Shown here piece after piece: positions 42,275 through 51,242 of a DNA stretch of 64,000 bases. Both the position numbers and the translations under genes were made by a program. Source of the stretch: Chlorobiota bacterium (GTDB lineage Bacteria > Bacteroidota > Bacteroidia > Bacteroidales > F082); contig JAADIS010000121.1 of NCBI GenBank assembly GCA_013151215.1, positions 1 to 64,000 of the forward strand. The letters run 5' to 3'. How positions within the stretch are numbered: position 1 is the first letter of the stretch; each line of letters starts with the position of its first letter. The notes below the pieces were generated by a model. It was not told the origin of the DNA. It was given only the letters and a program-made list of their open reading frames with translations, and did no database searches.

Positions 42275-42431
42275 GATAGATAATTGATTAAAAAATACAA
42301 AAATGGGATAATTTCCGTAATAAAACACATTTTGGTAAAACATTGCCGGAATAAATAAATTTCCCAGGGGTAAATCCTTGAAGGGAATGTGTTTATTTTC
42401 AGGGATTTGGCATGGACAAGTTCTTTTTTAT

Positions 42432-42464
42432 TTTGGAAATCGAAAATTGTTTTGTTTATCTTTG
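42432..42464 (+). promoter_or_regulatory. Full -33/-7 promoter of the Asp-box T9SS gene
   Basis: TTTG (42432-42435), a 21-base spacer and TATCTTTG (42457-42464) match both Bacteroidota consensus boxes. The ATG follows 13 bases later. Confidence 0.65.
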
Positions 42465-42477
42465 AAAAAAAACTACG

Positions 42478-44052
42478 ATGATAATGAGGTATATACTACT
42501 GATTTTATGTCCCTTGCAAATGTTCTGCCTAAACGCCCAAAACATAAATGTATCCGGTGGCTCGGTTTTCGATGGTGAACCTTTTGTGATAGTTAACCCT
42601 CAAAACCCACAGAATATCGTAATTGCCTGGATGGGATATAAATGGTTGAACAAAATTGTCATTAAATGCAGGAGCAGTTTCGACGGAGGTGATAGTTGGA
42701 GCCAGGCTATAGACATGGGACATGCCCAAGAGGGCTTTACATCTGCAGACCCGTCCATGGCTTTCGACAAAAACGGTGATTTATTCCTGACTTATGTCGA
42801 TTATAATAAAGAAGATGCCGTGGGCGGGGTGTTTATAAGAAAGTCGGAAGATGGTGGATTGTCGTGGCAACAGCAAGTTAAGGTGATTGATATGGATGAT
42901 GACCCGGCAAAAAAACCAATCGACCGTCCATGGGTTGCAATAGACACCTCCGATGGTGTCTACCAAGGAAATATCTATGTTACAACTATGAATGCGAAGG
43001 GAGCCCAAGCCCAGTTCCACCCTTATTTGTCGCGTTCTTTTGATGGAGGACAAACTTGGCAGCCTTGGAGGTTTATAGATGATATTGATTGGTATTCAGG
43101 AAACATAATAATGCAGCCGATGCCGACACCGATAGTCTCTTCCCAAGGTAGGCTGAGTATTATTTATCCCTCATGGGTGTTTACACAAAATTTCCTGCCA
43201 CAATATTTAATGGCCAATTCAACCGACGGCGGTGATATTTTTACGTACAATACCGTTTTTGAATCGGATCAGGGTGTTAGCGACAGCCTGGCAAAAAAGG
43301 GCTATCTTATAAAGTCGAACCCCGTGGACCCGCAAAATATGGTATTTGTGTATTTGTCGAAGCAATTTGGGGATGCTGATGTTGTTCTCGTGGAAACAAG
43401 CGATGGTGGAGATTCATGGAGCGATGCACTTAGGATTAATGACGATGAAGCCGCAAGCGGGAAAATGCAGGATATGCTTTGGGCATCTTATGATTTTGAT
43501 GGCGACTTGATTGTTTGTTGGCGGGATCGCAGAAATAGCCCTGATACCGGATATGTAGCGGCTTCTGAGTTTTACGCTGCCTTCAGGGACAAGGATTCGG
43601 TAAGTTTTTCGAGCAATTTCAGTTTGTCGGATTCAATTATAAGTTATCACGATATTCTTTCGCTCAGCGGAAACGATTTTATGTGTATCGACTTGAAAAA
43701 CGATACTTTAAATGCTGTTTGGGGTGAAGCCCGTGGCGATCAGAGCTTGAACATTTGGTTTCAAAGGATGGATGTTGGCGACGGGATTGTCAGCCTTATT
43801 AGAAAAATTGCCGATGAGTATGAAGGGCCTTCGGTTTACCCTGTACCGGCAGATAATTATTTTAAAATTGAGTCCACAAATATCAATAGTATTCAATTAT
43901 ACGATATGAACGGTAATTTGCTGCTAAACAGGGCAAATGCAGGGGAGGAGATGATGAAGGTCGATACAAAAGATATTGAATCAGGTGTTTATGTCCTGAA
44001 AGTTTATTCGGCTAAGAAAATATATTCCGCGAAGATTATTATAAAACATTAG
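42478..44052 (+). CDS. Secreted T9SS type A protein, sialidase-like propeller
   Basis: The 524-residue product has a signal peptide (MIMRYILLILCPLQMF to LNAQ). A six-bladed sialidase-type propeller with Asp boxes follows (SSFDGGDSW, KSEDGGLSW, SFDGGQTW, NSTDGGDIF, TSDGGDSW). The T9SS type A sorting domain is VYPVPADNYFKIES, IESGVYVLKVYSA, SAKIIIKH. The arginine triad and catalytic Tyr/Asp of true sialidases are not obvious, so it may bind rather than cut glycans. It has its own strong promoter. Its stop overlaps the stop of the convergent aminotransferase gene by 3 bases. Confidence 0.85.
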   Translation: MIMRYILLILCPLQMFCLNAQNINVSGGSVFDGEPFVIVNPQNPQNIVIAWMGYKWLNKIVIKCRSSFDGGDSWSQAIDMGHAQEGFTSADPSMAFDKNGDLFLTYVDYNKEDAVGGVFIRKSEDGGLSWQQQVKVIDMDDDPAKKPIDRPWVAIDTSDGVYQGNIYVTTMNAKGAQAQFHPYLSRSFDGGQTWQPWRFIDDIDWYSGNIIMQPMPTPIVSSQGRLSIIYPSWVFTQNFLPQYLMANSTDGGDIFTYNTVFESDQGVSDSLAKKGYLIKSNPVDPQNMVFVYLSKQFGDADVVLVETSDGGDSWSDALRINDDEAASGKMQDMLWASYDFDGDLIVCWRDRRNSPDTGYVAASEFYAAFRDKDSVSFSSNFSLSDSIISYHDILSLSGNDFMCIDLKNDTLNAVWGEARGDQSLNIWFQRMDVGDGIVSLIRKIADEYEGPSVYPVPADNYFKIESTNINSIQLYDMNGNLLLNRANAGEEMMKVDTKDIESGVYVLKVYSAKKIYSAKIIIKH

Positions 44053-45518
44053 TCGAAATCGAACCAGCCCAATATTTGTTTGTCGAGTTCTATTTCCGAC
44101 TTATGCCTGAACTCATTGGTTTTGGCATCATATTCATAGTCATTTTGCCATTCTTCATGCTTGATTGATATTTCGCTTACTGCTTCGATAATAAACAGCA
44201 GTTCCTCGTCGGTCATAGTTGGATGTAATGAAACTCTTACAAAGCCTGGCTTTTCCGAAAGGTCGCCCTCGTTTATTTTTTTTGTTATCCTGGCAGATTC
44301 TTCGGGAGTAACATTTAGAAGAAAATGCCCATAGGTTCCGGCACAGGCACATCCACCCCTCACTTGTATCCCGAATCTGTCGTTTAAAAGTTTGACTATA
44401 AGGTTGTAATGCACATCTTCAATCCAAAAGGAAAAAATGCCTAAACGATTGTCGATATTGTCAGCCAAAACATGAAGTCCTTTTATTTTACCAAAGCCTT
44501 CAAAAGCAATATCGACCAATTCCTTCTCTCTTTCATTAATGAGTTTTGTGTTTAGTTGCTCTTTAAGCCTTACGGCCATTGCTGCTTTCATGGCCTGTAA
44601 AAAACCCGGTGTCCCACCGTCTTCGCGCAATTCGATGTCGTCGAAATATTTATGTCCACCCCAGGGATCCGTCCATTCCACGGTTCCTCCTCCCGGATTA
44701 TCGGGAACATCCCTTTTATATAGATCTTTATCGAAAATCAAGACTCCCGGCCCACCAGGTCCACCAAGGAATTTGTGAGGAGAAAAAAAGATAGCATCCA
44801 ATTTCATTTCCGGATCTTCGGGGTGCATGTCGATATCGACATAAGGCGCCGAGGCAGCAAAGTCAATTAAGACAATTCCGCCGTTTTGATGTATGATTTT
44901 GGCAAGGCCATAGTAGTCGGGTTCAACGCCCGTAACATTGGAACAAGCAGTGAACGAGCCTATTATGGTCTTTCGATTTGAGTATTTCTTTATTTCCTGT
45001 TCGAAATTTCCCAGATCGCAACGATAATTGGGTTTGTGGTTTACCAAAACTACATCGGCTATAGTTTCAAGCCAGGAAGTGTGGTTTGAGTGATGTTCCA
45101 TATGTGTTAAAAAAACTACCGGTCTATTTTCTTCCGGGATGTCTTCTTTATTTATGCTCCCTGTATAGTCCTTCAACCCCAATATGCGCTGGAACTTATT
45201 GATGACTGCCGTCATGCCAAAACCTGCCGTAATTATAACATCGTTCTCGTCGGCGTTCACATGTTTTTTTAAAATGTCGTGGGCTTCGCGATAAGCACGT
45301 GTCATAAGAGTTCCTGTCAAAGTGGTTTCGGTATGTGTATTGGCTACATAAGGCCCAACATCATTCATGAGTTTTTCTTCTATAGGCTTGTAGAGCCGCC
45401 CGCTGGCAACCCAGTCGGCATAAATGAGTTTCTTGCGACCATAAGGTGATTCAAAATAACTGTCGTTGCCAATAACATTATGACGGAATTTCTGAAAATG
45501 ATCGGATAATTTACTCAT
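44049..45518 (-). CDS. Class V aminotransferase, cysteine desulfurase-like
   Basis: The 489-residue PLP enzyme has the fold-type I layout. The cofactor Asp region is GGIVLIDFAASAPYVDID, and the PLP-binding lysine is in SPHKFLGGPGGPGVLIF. A late GGCACAGTYGHFLL segment places a cysteine where cysteine desulfurases hold their active-site residue. It is longer than SufS (about 410) because of an extended C-terminal part. Related annotated proteins are cysteine desulfurase- or isopenicillin-epimerase-like, so the true substrate is open. A -7 element (45594-45601) lies upstream. Confidence 0.82.
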   Translation of the reverse strand: MSKLSDHFQKFRHNVIGNDSYFESPYGRKKLIYADWVASGRLYKPIEEKLMNDVGPYVANTHTETTLTGTLMTRAYREAHDILKKHVNADENDVIITAGFGMTAVINKFQRILGLKDYTGSINKEDIPEENRPVVFLTHMEHHSNHTSWLETIADVVLVNHKPNYRCDLGNFEQEIKKYSNRKTIIGSFTACSNVTGVEPDYYGLAKIIHQNGGIVLIDFAASAPYVDIDMHPEDPEMKLDAIFFSPHKFLGGPGGPGVLIFDKDLYKRDVPDNPGGGTVEWTDPWGGHKYFDDIELREDGGTPGFLQAMKAAMAVRLKEQLNTKLINEREKELVDIAFEGFGKIKGLHVLADNIDNRLGIFSFWIEDVHYNLIVKLLNDRFGIQVRGGCACAGTYGHFLLNVTPEESARITKKINEGDLSEKPGFVRVSLHPTMTDEELLFIIEAVSEISIKHEEWQNDYEYDAKTNEFRHKSEIELDKQILGWFDFD

Positions 45519-45593
45519 GAAATGATTTTTTTGATTTTAAGTGATTCGCGACCTATGACAACCCCATTGTTGAAGTTGATGCATAATAAATAA

Positions 45594-45601
45594 CAAAATT
45601 A
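45594..45601 (-). promoter_or_regulatory. -7 element of the class V aminotransferase gene
   Basis: The minus strand reads TAATTTTG (TAnnTTTG), about 76 bases before the ATG at 45518. Confidence 0.4.
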
Positions 45602-45680
45602 GCAAAATCGTAGAATATCTAATAAAAGGGCTTAAGCAGGCATTGCTTTTTATGGAGTGGTGGCATTGATGTATATTATC

Positions 45681-45959
45681 TTACTCCAGCCAAGGGTCGA
45701 AATTAGTGTTTGGGCTGGCGTAAATATCGGTATTGTTATATCGTAGTATGGTTTTTAGGAACTCTATTTTTGTTTTTGCAAACTCTTGGTTTTCATCAAG
45801 TTTCAATATTTTGTAATAGTCGTTGATGGCCTTGCCGTTTTCTCCTGTTTTCAGGTATAAGTCAGCACGCTTATAGAGTAGGTCTATATTGGCTTTTTCA
45901 TTTATTAATATGTCGAGCTTCGCAATTTGCCCTGCTATTTCTTTATCTTTTGAATTCAA
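45681..45959 (-). CDS. Small TPR-like protein
   Basis: The 92-residue frame contains at least one clear TPR unit (ANIDLLYKRADLYLKTGENGKAINDYYKILKLDENQ, described by its ends) and a short tail ending FDPWLE. It has no signal peptide. The only usable start is a TTG at 45959, 12 bases after the stop of the large repeat protein, so it is probably translated from the same message. It could assist the large protein; a start or frame problem cannot be excluded. Confidence 0.55.
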   Translation of the reverse strand: MNSKDKEIAGQIAKLDILINEKANIDLLYKRADLYLKTGENGKAINDYYKILKLDENQEFAKTKIEFLKTILRYNNTDIYASPNTNFDPWLE

Positions 45960-45971
45960 ATCTATCTGTGT

Positions 45972-48659
45972 TTAATCGCTTTTTGATATTCTAAGTAGAC
46001 TAATTTCGATATCACCGTTTTCCGGATAAACACTTATCCAGTTGTTGTCGTCGGAAAACCATTTATATTGGTTTCCAACCCTGATAATGTAATCATTCGA
46101 CTCGTTTCCTTCAGGCACGCTAACTACAAAACCTCCGTTTTTCCCTGTTTTGCTTCCATAACCGAAAATAATCTTAAACGAGTTCCCGCTCAAATTTTTT
46201 GCTTTTACAAGTATGTAATTGCTTTTCCTGACATTTATCCTGATAGGCTCAAACATTATTTTTTCGGTTTTGCCCGAATTTATTATTGTTGGTACTTTTA
46301 TAACATCAACAATAGCATTTGTTTCAATCAGGTCGGTAATTTTTTTAATCATCTCTTCCGGATAAGTTTCCTCGGGGAATATTTTGTCTGCCTTCTGATA
46401 TGCAGTGATTGCCTTATCGTAGATTTTTGCCGCATATAGCTTGTCGGCATCTGCTATGGCCAGGTTGAACTTGTTTTTTACAAGCCTGAGTTTTTCCTCT
46501 ATCAAACTGTTGGTCTCGGCAATTTTATCCTTGGGATATGTTTCTTCGGGTTTTAAGCTTGAAGCAATCTTGTACTGGACAATGGCATCGCTTAGGTTGG
46601 ATGCATCGAATAAGTTGTCGGCTTTAACAATGGTTTCTTGATATTTTTTGTTTAACTCGGCGGCCTTTCTTTCAAGAATTATGTTTATTTCACCTAGTTT
46701 TTTTGTTGCTGTCCTTTCGTTGGGGATAAAGCCAAGAGCCGAAAGATATGCAGATCTTGCCTTGACGAACTCCTTTTCGGCATAAAAGCCGTCGCCTTCG
46801 TCCATGGCATTGTCAAATGACTGTTTAAGAGCCATTTTCTTGTCATATTCCATTTTAAGCCCCTTAGCTTTTTCAAGTTGGGAGGCGGCAAAAACATCAG
46901 CGGGTTTTAATTTGAGAGCCGCATTGAGGGCAAGGATCGCCTCGGGGAAATTATTAGTTTTCAACAATGAATCGCTTTTAGCGAGGAAAACTTGATAATT
47001 TTCATCAAGTTGTTTTTGTAATTCTTTCTCTTTTAATAAGATATCTATTTCTGCTATTTTTTTGCCAGGTTCTTTTTCAAGAGGCTTTATTTCGGCCGCC
47101 GCCAAGAAATTGCTACGGGCATCAATATAGTTTTCCTCGCTAAACAGCCTTCTTGCGAGAGTAATTTGCATTTCGTACTTGGCATCTATTTCCCTTTGTT
47201 TGGCAGCATTGGCAATAACGATTTCTATTTCTTTGATTTGATCGGCAGGATATGTCTCGTCTGCCTTGATCAGCAATGCCTCCTTATATTTCGATATGGC
47301 TTCCGGGTATTTTTTCTCAACTACGAGAGCATCGGCTGCAATAATGATTTTTTTATACTCTGTGTCGATTTTAATTTGCTCGGCAAGAAGTTGCTCTTGT
47401 TTTTCTATTTCAGCCAATTGATTTTTGGGATAATCGTCCTCCGGACGAATGTTTGTTGCCAAAGTGTATTTTTGTTTGCTTAAACCAAATTCCTTTTTCT
47501 CGAAAAGGCTGTCCGCCGATTTGATGATAGATGCATAGCGAGCCTCCATTTTAGCCTTCTCTTTTGCATAAAGATTCTCTATTTCAGCGAGTTTGCTCTT
47601 TGGATAATCCTCAGCGGGCTTTAAGCTCAAGGCAAAATTATATTCGGCCCGGGCCGATTTATACTCTTTTAGTTTCAAAAGGCTGTCTGCTGCCTTAAGC
47701 GACTTTTCATAATTTATGTCCAGGTTAGCCATCTGGGCTTTCAGCTGCTCGTCGATCCTGGAAATCATATCCTGGGTATATGAGTTCTCGGGCCATAATT
47801 CAGATGCTGCGGCATAGGCTTCCCTGGCCGATGAATAATTGCGGTTTACATAAAGTTCATCGGCTTTTTCGATTTGTTTGTCGTATTCTAACTGACTGGC
47901 TGCCAGTGGTTCGTACTTTTCAATCTCCTTTTCTACCGCCCAGTCGTCAGGGAAAATCCCAAAGGCTTTTTTAAGGTGGCCGAGAGCCTCAACATAGTTT
48001 TTGATCTTTATGTATCTTTCGGCAAGTTCAACCTCTTCTTTATAAGCAGTTAATTTTGATTCGTATTCTGCTTGAGCGTTTTTTGCTTCGCCTATCAAAC
48101 TTTGGGACAGTTTGTTGTCAGGAAATATCTTTTTCGCCTTCTTGAAATTTAGTATTGCTTCATCATATTGGTTATCAGTGATATTCTCTTTACCTTGGGC
48201 GATAAATTTATTGAAATTCTCCAATTTTTCTTTATTGTTTTTCTGAATTTCGTCGATTTTATCGATTTGTTCCTTTGCATAATCATCGCCTGCAATAATA
48301 GCCATGGCTTTAGCATATTCAGTTTTGGCTTCATCTAGCTTGTTATCATCGAAAAGTTTGTCGGCAACAAGGATGACCTCCAGATATCGGTCTTCACGCT
48401 CAAGTCCGGCATTCATCTCATTAATAATTTCATCGATTTTCGTTTTTGCATAATCATCTTTCGACTTGAATTTTAAGGCCATCTGATAATATGCTTTAGC
48501 GTCGAGGAATTTATGTTGTTCCATGAGTTTGTCGCCCATGATAATGGCTTCATCATAAGTTTTTGCCTGCTGGGAATAACTTATATAATTGCTGAAGAGG
48601 AGAAAAATCAGCATTAATAAATTCTTAAAGTATTTCCCGAATTGAATATTCATTTTCAT
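45972..48659 (-). CDS. Large secreted TPR-like repeat protein
   Basis: The 895-residue product has a signal peptide (MKMNIQFGKYFKN to YISYSQ). About 13 helical repeats of 56-62 residues follow, to about residue 765. Each repeat has the pattern ADxLxxxKxYxxAxxxYxxAxxLKPxExYPxxxIxEI and is joined by charged, coiled-coil-like helices. A C-terminal beta domain of about 115 residues comes last (IMFEPIRINVRKSNYILVKA, GGFVVSVPEGNESNDYIIRV). No known domain name fits the C-terminus. Export points to a periplasmic or outer-membrane scaffold. ATG 48659 is chosen over a TTG at 48698. Confidence 0.8.
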   Translation of the reverse strand: MKMNIQFGKYFKNLLMLIFLLFSNYISYSQQAKTYDEAIIMGDKLMEQHKFLDAKAYYQMALKFKSKDDYAKTKIDEIINEMNAGLEREDRYLEVILVADKLFDDNKLDEAKTEYAKAMAIIAGDDYAKEQIDKIDEIQKNNKEKLENFNKFIAQGKENITDNQYDEAILNFKKAKKIFPDNKLSQSLIGEAKNAQAEYESKLTAYKEEVELAERYIKIKNYVEALGHLKKAFGIFPDDWAVEKEIEKYEPLAASQLEYDKQIEKADELYVNRNYSSAREAYAAASELWPENSYTQDMISRIDEQLKAQMANLDINYEKSLKAADSLLKLKEYKSARAEYNFALSLKPAEDYPKSKLAEIENLYAKEKAKMEARYASIIKSADSLFEKKEFGLSKQKYTLATNIRPEDDYPKNQLAEIEKQEQLLAEQIKIDTEYKKIIIAADALVVEKKYPEAISKYKEALLIKADETYPADQIKEIEIVIANAAKQREIDAKYEMQITLARRLFSEENYIDARSNFLAAAEIKPLEKEPGKKIAEIDILLKEKELQKQLDENYQVFLAKSDSLLKTNNFPEAILALNAALKLKPADVFAASQLEKAKGLKMEYDKKMALKQSFDNAMDEGDGFYAEKEFVKARSAYLSALGFIPNERTATKKLGEINIILERKAAELNKKYQETIVKADNLFDASNLSDAIVQYKIASSLKPEETYPKDKIAETNSLIEEKLRLVKNKFNLAIADADKLYAAKIYDKAITAYQKADKIFPEETYPEEMIKKITDLIETNAIVDVIKVPTIINSGKTEKIMFEPIRINVRKSNYILVKAKNLSGNSFKIIFGYGSKTGKNGGFVVSVPEGNESNDYIIRVGNQYKWFSDDNNWISVYPENGDIEISLLRISKSD

Positions 48660-48732
48660 CAAAAATTTTTCAACGATATTTTGTGTCCGTATCAACAATC
48701 AGGAACGCTTAATTCCCAGTTTTATTTTTCAC

Positions 48733-49380
48733 TTAGATTAAACCGTCAACAATTTCCAGTTTCCTGTCAGCCATATCGGCAAATTCCTTGTTGTGGGTGA
48801 CAATAACAAATGTCTGCTCAAGTTTTTCCCTTAATTGAAAGATAAGTTGGTGCAATTTATCTGATGATTCCGAATCCAGGTTGCCCGAGGGTTCGTCGGC
48901 AAATATTACTGCCGGATTGTTGATCAATGCCCTGGCTATAGCAACCCTTTGTTGCTCGCCTCCCGATAGTGCCGATGGTTTATGTGTCTCCCTATTGCTT
49001 AAGTCCATAATACTCAGTAGTTCATGAGCCTTTTTCGCTGCTTCCTTTTTGTTTGTCCCTGCAATGAAGGCAGGAATGCAGATGTTTTCAAGGGCAGTAA
49101 ATTCAGGGAGTAGATGATGAAATTGGAATACAAAGCCCATCATTTTATTTCTTACTTCCGATAAATCCTTATCGTTTAAGCTCAGGAGGTTTTTGTCCAT
49201 GAGCGACAACTCCCCATCATCGGCCTTATCGATGGTACCCAAAATTTGAAGCAAAGTTGATTTCCCGGCACCCGAGGCGCCCACGATGGACACTACTTCC
49301 CCCTTTGAGACTCTCAGGCTGATGCCTTTTAAGACCTTTATGGCCCCGAATGATTTAATTATATTTTTGGCAACTAACAA
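48733..49380 (-). CDS. lolD: ABC transporter ATP-binding protein, LolD-like
   Basis: The 215-residue ATPase has Walker [13 protein letters not shown], the LolD/MacB-type Q-loop [17 protein letters not shown], signature [16 protein letters not shown], Walker [14 protein letters not shown] and the His switch IVTHNKEF. It would power release of lipoproteins from the inner membrane with a LolCE-type permease, which is not in the window. The frame extends to an ATG at 49422, but a -7 element (49402-49409) lies inside that extension. I therefore start at the TTG at 49380 ([12 protein letters not shown]), which gives the normal family N-terminus. Confidence 0.88.
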   Translation of the reverse strand: MLVAKNIIKSFGAIKVLKGISLRVSKGEVVSIVGASGAGKSTLLQILGTIDKADDGELSLMDKNLLSLNDKDLSEVRNKMMGFVFQFHHLLPEFTALENICIPAFIAGTNKKEAAKKAHELLSIMDLSNRETHKPSALSGGEQQRVAIARALINNPAVIFADEPSGNLDSESSDKLHQLIFQLREKLEQTFVIVTHNKEFADMADRKLEIVDGLI

Positions 49381-49401
49381 TATTGTTTTTTTAAACTTGC
49401 G

Positions 49402-49409
49402 CAAAGATA
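49402..49409 (-). promoter_or_regulatory. -7 element of the LolD-like gene
   Basis: The minus strand reads TATCTTTG (TAnnTTTG), 21 bases before the TTG start and inside the longer frame. Confidence 0.5.
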
Positions 49410-49422
49410 CTAATAGAAACAA

Positions 49423-49862
49423 TATGTTCTGAAAATGCTTTGTTCATTTGAATCAAAGTGTTAAGGTAACGAAACCTGCAAACCCCGCTGGATTGGTCAA
49501 ACGAAATTTGTAATTAAATGTGGGATGGGGGGAAATAGGGGAAAGGGAGATGGACCGGTTGTGAGTTGGTGTTTAAGATTATTAGATAAACTTATAAAGT
49601 TGAACCTTCGTATGACATAACTATCCAGTAATTTAACACTAATACCATTGCACCATCAATCCATCAACCCATTAAACCTTTAACAATTCTTGTGTGTTTT
49701 GTTTCTCGCAACGCCGCAACGCCGCTAAGAGCTGATTTCCCGAAACCTTAAAAAACCCATTGCACCATTAACCCATTAACCCCCATTATTTATAATAACC
49801 TCTAAATTATTGTCATTATAAAAACTTTCCTGGTCTTATGGCAGACAAACGATTATTATTTT
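49423..49862. other. Gene-free region with degenerate direct repeats
   Basis: No ORF is supported. Two related blocks built on ccattgcaccat..cccattaa occur near 49645-49680 and 49757-49787, and a cgcaacgc duplication near 49708-49725. These look like low-complexity intergenic repeats. The sucC promoter lies at the right edge. Confidence 0.4.
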
Positions 49863-49870
49863 TACTTTTG
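49863..49870 (+). promoter_or_regulatory. -7 element of sucC
   Basis: TACTTTTG (TAnnTTTG) lies 41 bases before the sucC ATG. Confidence 0.5.
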
Positions 49871-49910
49871 GTGTCCTTAAAAAACGGTATAAAAATTAAA
49901 TAAATACGAA

Positions 49911-51101
49911 ATGAATTTACACGAATATCAAGGTAAATCAATACTTAAAGGATACGGCGTCAGCGTTCCTTTCGGAATAGTTGCAAGTTCTCCCGAAGAG
50001 GCTTTCGAGGCTGCAAAAGAAATACAGAAAAAAACAGGATTCGACAAATGGGCCGTAAAAGCACAGATTCATGCAGGTGGACGCGGAAAAGGCGGTGGAG
50101 TGAAAATTGCCAAAACGCTTGATGAAGTAAAGCGATATGCCGATGAGATCATAGGCATGATGCTCGTTACGCCCCAAACCAAAAAGGAGGGAAAACTTGT
50201 CAGCAGGGTTTTGGTCGAGCAAAACATTTATTATCCCGGTCCGGAAGATGTTGAGGAATATTATATGAGCATCTTGTTAAACCGCGACCAGGGTCAGAAT
50301 ATGCTTATGTATTCGCCAAGAGGCGGAATGAATATAGAGCAGGTTGCCGAAGAAGCTCCTGAGGAAATATTTCATGAGCTTATCGACCCCAAGGTAGGTT
50401 TAACAGGTTTTCAGGCCCGTCGAATTGCTTTTAACCTTGGTTTGAGTGGTGTGGCATTTAAAGAGATGGTGAAGTTTGTCGCCGCACTTTACAAGGCTTA
50501 TACTGGTGCAGATGCCAGTTTGTTCGAAATAAACCCTATCATAAAGGCTGCCGATGGCAGAGTTTATGCTGCTGATGCAAAGGTTGTTATCGACAATAAT
50601 GCGCTTTATCGCCATAAAGACATTGCTGATATGCGCGACCTTGCCGAAGAGGATCCCACAGAGGTCGAAGCAAGCCGTTTCGATTTGAACTTCGTGAAAC
50701 TCGACGGTAATGTCGGTTGTATGGTAAACGGTGCCGGACTTGCAATGGCTACTATGGACATGATCAAGATGTCGGGCGGCGACCCGGCAAATTTCCTGGA
50801 TGTGGGAGGTACTGCAGATGCCAAACGTGTTGAAGAAGCTTTCCGAATTATTTTAAAGGATGAGAACGTAAAAGCCATACTTGTTAATATTTTTGGCGGT
50901 ATAGTCCGCTGCGACCGTGTTGCGCAAGGTATAGTTGATGCTTATAACAATATCGGCGATATTTCTGTTCCTATTATAGTTAGGCTACAAGGTACCAATG
51001 CCGAGGAAGGCAAGAAACTTATCGATGATTCCGGGCTTAAAGTTCATTCGGCCATTCTATTACAAGAAGCTGCACAACTAGTAAATGAAGTTGTAGGATA
51101 A
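49911..51101 (+). CDS. sucC: Succinyl-CoA synthetase (ADP-forming) beta subunit
   Basis: The 396-residue product starts MNLHEYQGKSILKGYGV. It has the ATP-grasp region (WAVKAQIHAGGRGKGGGVKIA), the metal-binding SLFEINPIIK, and the C-terminal ligase motif FLDVGGTADAKRVEEAF with VNIFGGIVRCDRVAQGI. With the alpha subunit SucD it makes ATP or GTP from succinyl-CoA in the TCA cycle. sucD does not follow; a terminator does, so sucC is a stand-alone transcript here, as happens in parts of the Bacteroidota. Confidence 0.97.
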   Translation: MNLHEYQGKSILKGYGVSVPFGIVASSPEEAFEAAKEIQKKTGFDKWAVKAQIHAGGRGKGGGVKIAKTLDEVKRYADEIIGMMLVTPQTKKEGKLVSRVLVEQNIYYPGPEDVEEYYMSILLNRDQGQNMLMYSPRGGMNIEQVAEEAPEEIFHELIDPKVGLTGFQARRIAFNLGLSGVAFKEMVKFVAALYKAYTGADASLFEINPIIKAADGRVYAADAKVVIDNNALYRHKDIADMRDLAEEDPTEVEASRFDLNFVKLDGNVGCMVNGAGLAMATMDMIKMSGGDPANFLDVGGTADAKRVEEAFRIILKDENVKAILVNIFGGIVRCDRVAQGIVDAYNNIGDISVPIIVRLQGTNAEEGKKLIDDSGLKVHSAILLQEAAQLVNEVVG

Positions 51102-51122
51102 ATAACAAGATAATTCCGAAAG

Positions 51123-51158
51123 AAGGCTGTGTCAGGTTTTGGCACGGCCTTTTTTTTG
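51123..51158 (+). terminator. Rho-independent terminator after sucC
   Basis: A 9-bp stem (aaggctgtg 51123-51131 with cacggcctt 51143-51151, one G-T pair) runs into a T-tract to 51158. Confidence 0.85.
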
Positions 51159-51242
51159 CAGACCGGTTTGCGTTCTCAACGGATTTAACTTAAATGTCAA
51201 TATTTTGGAAAGATATTTATTTATTGTTCATCCGGATTATTC

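Noticed and set aside
42478-44052. Calling the Asp-box T9SS protein a functional sialidase
   Set aside because: Asp boxes show the fold only; the catalytic arginine triad and nucleophile were not identified.
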